Origin: Sphingomonadaceae bacterium
Lineage (GTDB): Bacteria > Pseudomonadota > Alphaproteobacteria > Sphingomonadales > Sphingomonadaceae
DNA length: 8,767 nt
Direction: 5' to 3'
Assembly: GCA_013821585.1 (NCBI GenBank)
Contig: JACDGO010000064.1
Location: 1-8,767 of the forward strand
Shown: positions 7,342 to 8,767 of the stretch, in pieces
Layout: each line of letters starts with the position of its first letter
Position numbering within the stretch: position 1 is the first letter of the stretch
Notes under the pieces: model-generated
Seen by the model: the letters and a program-made list of their open reading frames with translations, nothing else
What the model was told of the DNA's origin: nothing
The model's database searches: none
Position numbers and translations under genes: made by a program

Positions 7342-7792
7342 GATCGTCCGTCCGCCGCGCAATCGCGCAATCGCGTCGCTGTATCCGCCATGGGCAGTTT
7401 CCCGGTGGCGAGACTCCCCGGCTACCGCGAGCCGGGCGTTGAGAACATGCTCGAGAACATGCGCCGACGCCTTTAGCCGCAAGCAGCCTGGACATTCGCG
7501 TCGGCCACCCGGCCGCGTGCGTGGCGACAATCGTTTTTCGCGAGCGAGGTTCTCACGCCTCGACGCCGAATATTTACGGCGCGGGATCGAGTCTACTTGG
7601 CTATGCAGCGGATGCAAGGTCGGACTGGACGATCGACACGTTGTGCTGGTCAATGCTGGATCTGCGGCGAGCGACCCACTCGGCTCTTCGTTAAATTCCT
7701 TGTTCGGCTGAAGAGTATGGCTCCGACTTGGATGGTTTGCTGTATTCGCCGTGCTGACTTGCTATCCCCGTGTGGACGAAGTTCCGGGGGGA
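7342..7792. other. Intergenic region between the sigma-factor gene and the DNase II pseudogene
   Basis: I find no recognisable protein in any frame. Reading frames here are Arg/Ser/Cys-rich with no family motif, and no RNA gene is apparent. By position it should carry the promoter for the minus-strand operon, but I cannot identify convincing -35/-10 hexamers. I looked for a short lasso precursor (a leader with Thr at the penultimate position followed by a Gly-initiated core) and saw none. The only local structure is a short direct repeat at 7441-7462. Confidence 0.6.
7441..7462. repeat. Two direct copies of GAGAACATGC
   Basis: GAGAACATGC occurs at 7441-7450 and again at 7453-7462, with TC between the copies, giving a 12-bp period. 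That is close to one helical turn, so the copies would lie on nearly the same DNA face. It sits about 100 bp upstream (in minus-strand sense) of the chosen sigma-factor start. It could be an operator for an activator or repressor of the operon, or a chance duplication. Confidence 0.45.
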
Positions 7793-8211
7793 ATGGTCGT
7801 GCATCTTTTGCCGAGAAATATCACACGCAGAATAGCAACAACTCTCGCACCGGCTGCACTGATCTGGATAGCAGCAAGCGTCGGCGCTCCCGCGCAGACG
7901 CCGTTACCAGCGTCGGCGCCCACCCCGCTCCAAAGTGCGCGCGGGCCGGTCGATTGGGTGTTCATGTTCAAGCTGAACGCGGAAATTTTCCCATCGGACG
8001 AGGCCATCGCAGAACGCCCCTCCCATTTGGAGGGACGCCGGCCTCCTATCCAAAATTCGGCCAGCATTATGCGGTGGCCATGAGCCAGAACCCGCAACTG
8101 CAAGCAGGCACGGGGCTTATCGGAACCGGCCCGGACGATCCGCTCGGCGCGACGTTCGGCGAGATCTATAACAGCGGGCTGCATTATGTCGTCTGGAACG
8201 ACCAGCTATTC
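7793..8211 (+). pseudogene. Deoxyribonuclease II-family protein, frameshifted and 3'-truncated
   Basis: This is the remnant of a secreted acid-nuclease-like (DNase II family) protein. From ATG 7793 there is a signal peptide (LAPAALIWIAASVGAPAQ), then GPVDWVFMFKLNAEIFPSDE. After about 8002 the family sequence moves to the -1 frame: PFGGTPASYPKFGQHYAVAM, then LIGTGPDDPLGATFGEIYNS and LHYVVWNDQLF, ending at 8210. These blocks match, from memory, the N-terminal half of bacterial DNase II homologues. In the family the next segments would include the catalytic HxK (WGHSKG-type) motif and the long C-terminal half. All of that is missing, replaced by unrelated coding sequence. The shift equals loss of one base between 8003 and 8022, which includes a C-rich run at 8015-8024. 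Loss of the catalytic motif makes an active product very unlikely. GTG 7799, preceded by a G-run, is an alternative start. Confidence 0.7.
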
Positions 8212-8213
8212 GC
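8200..8213 (+). other. Fusion junction between DNase II and RTX-type coding sequence
   Basis: Frame 1 stays DNase II-like through Gln-Leu-Phe (to 8210), while frame 2 is RTX-like from Ser-Tyr-Ser-Leu (8204 on). The two homologies therefore overlap by only a few bases, which fixes the breakpoint to this short stretch and hints at microhomology. No insertion-sequence ends or target duplications are visible. Confidence 0.55.
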
Positions 8214-8767
8214 TCGTCACCGCCGGTGGCTCGACGTCGATCGTCGACGGAGACCCGGCAACTGATGGCGACGACGGCACGGACACATTGGTCGGCGTTG
8301 AGACCGCCGAATTCAAGGGTGGTGTGCAGGTCGGTATCGCTGCGCCGATCATCCTCGATCTGAACGGCGACGGCGTGTCGACAATCGACCAGAGCGCGTC
8401 GACAGTCGGCATCGATTGGGATGGCAACGGCACGCCCAATCGCACCGGCTGGGCTGGACTCACTGACGCGTTCCTCGTCTACGACGGCAACGGGACCGGG
8501 AGCGGCGCGGAGGAGCTCTCGTTCACAAGCGACAAGCCCGGCGCCAAATCCGATCTCGGTGGCCTTTCCGCGTTCGACAGCAACGGCGACGGACAATTCT
8601 TGAGCGCCGACGACAAATGGTCGTCATTCGCGGTCTGGACCGATCGCAACAGCAACGGCCGCGTCGACGCCGGCGAATACCAGACCCTCGCGGATGCGGC
8701 GTCACCGGAATCACGCTCGCAGGCCAGCCGGTCAGTCGTGTTTGGCACTGGGGCGACACCGTGACCG
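8204..8767 (+). pseudogene. C-terminal fragment of an RTX/EF-hand-type calcium-binding protein, frameshifted, runs off window
   Basis: From about 8204 the plus strand reads SYSLVTAGGSTSIVDGDP and then DGTDTLVGVETAEFKGG, typical of the region after RTX haemolysin-type repeats. An Asp/Gly/Asn-rich calcium-binding section follows: LDLNGDGVSTID, IDWDGNGTPNRTGW, FLVYDGNGTGSGAEELSF. It has two EF-hand-like 12-residue loops, DSNGDGQFLSAD (8576-8611) and DRNSNGRVDAGE (8642-8677). The N-terminal bulk of such a protein is absent; the fragment joins directly to DNase II sequence. Near 8696-8698 the expected continuation moves to the -1 frame, where GVTGITLAGQPVSRVWHWGD is readable, while the original frame reaches a stop at 8762-8764. 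An ATG at 8186 belongs to the DNase II part in another frame and is not a real start. Family membership is clear, function unknown. Confidence 0.72.

Noticed and set aside
7684..7715. Inverted repeat CTCTTC ... GAAGAG
   Set aside because: Only six pairs around a 20-nt loop with no T-run, so too weak to call a terminator or operator.
7342..7792. Lasso precursor peptide in the intergenic gap
   Set aside because: No short frame has a leader with a penultimate Thr followed by a Gly-type core and an acidic residue at position 7-9.
7597..8265. A single 222-codon plus-strand gene
   Set aside because: Only the part from about 8020 to 8210 is meaningful (DNase II), and the first two thirds are unrelated noise. 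The true N-terminus is in another frame from 7793.
8186..8764. Independent calcium-binding protein gene starting at ATG 8186
   Set aside because: The ATG falls inside DNase II coding sequence in another frame, there is no ribosome site, and RTX similarity begins only at about 8204.

Overview
The window is GC-rich DNA with the codon bias, TonB-dependent receptor style and gene repertoire of an alphaproteobacterium. The best guess is a sphingomonad (Sphingomonadales). This is inferred from protein character only; no rRNA or marker gene is present.

The left and centre (1-7341) are most of a lasso-peptide locus of the proteobacterial isopeptidase-associated type (astexin/caulonodin-like). On the plus strand is the 3' part of the lasso cyclase (asparagine-synthase-like C protein). 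It is cut by the window edge, so the precursor (A) and leader peptidase (B) genes are expected further left. Converging on it is a four-gene minus-strand operon, in order of transcription: a FecI-type ECF sigma factor, a FecR-type membrane anti-sigma/sensor, a TonB-dependent outer-membrane receptor with an N-terminal STN signalling domain, and a periplasmic S9-family lasso isopeptidase. The isopeptidase triad spacing (Ser/Glu/His) matches what I recall for AtxE2. The operon is tightly packed: 5 nt between sigma and FecR, 88 nt between FecR and receptor, and a 7-nt overlap between receptor and isopeptidase. The cyclase and isopeptidase genes overlap tail to tail by 30 nt.

Taken together, the genes suggest a closed circuit. 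A lasso peptide is made and exported, then bound and re-imported by the receptor. Binding is signalled through STN-FecR-FecI to switch on receptor and isopeptidase, and the peptide is linearised in the periplasm.

From 7342 to 7792 I see no convincing gene; it holds a short direct repeat and presumably the promoter of the minus-strand operon. From 7793 to the right edge lies genomic debris. It consists of the 5' half of a secreted DNase II-family gene with a -1 frameshift, fused abruptly near 8204-8211 to the C-terminal part of an RTX/EF-hand-type calcium-binding protein. That second part carries its own -1 frameshift near 8696 and runs off the window. I read this block as a chimeric, decaying pseudogene.
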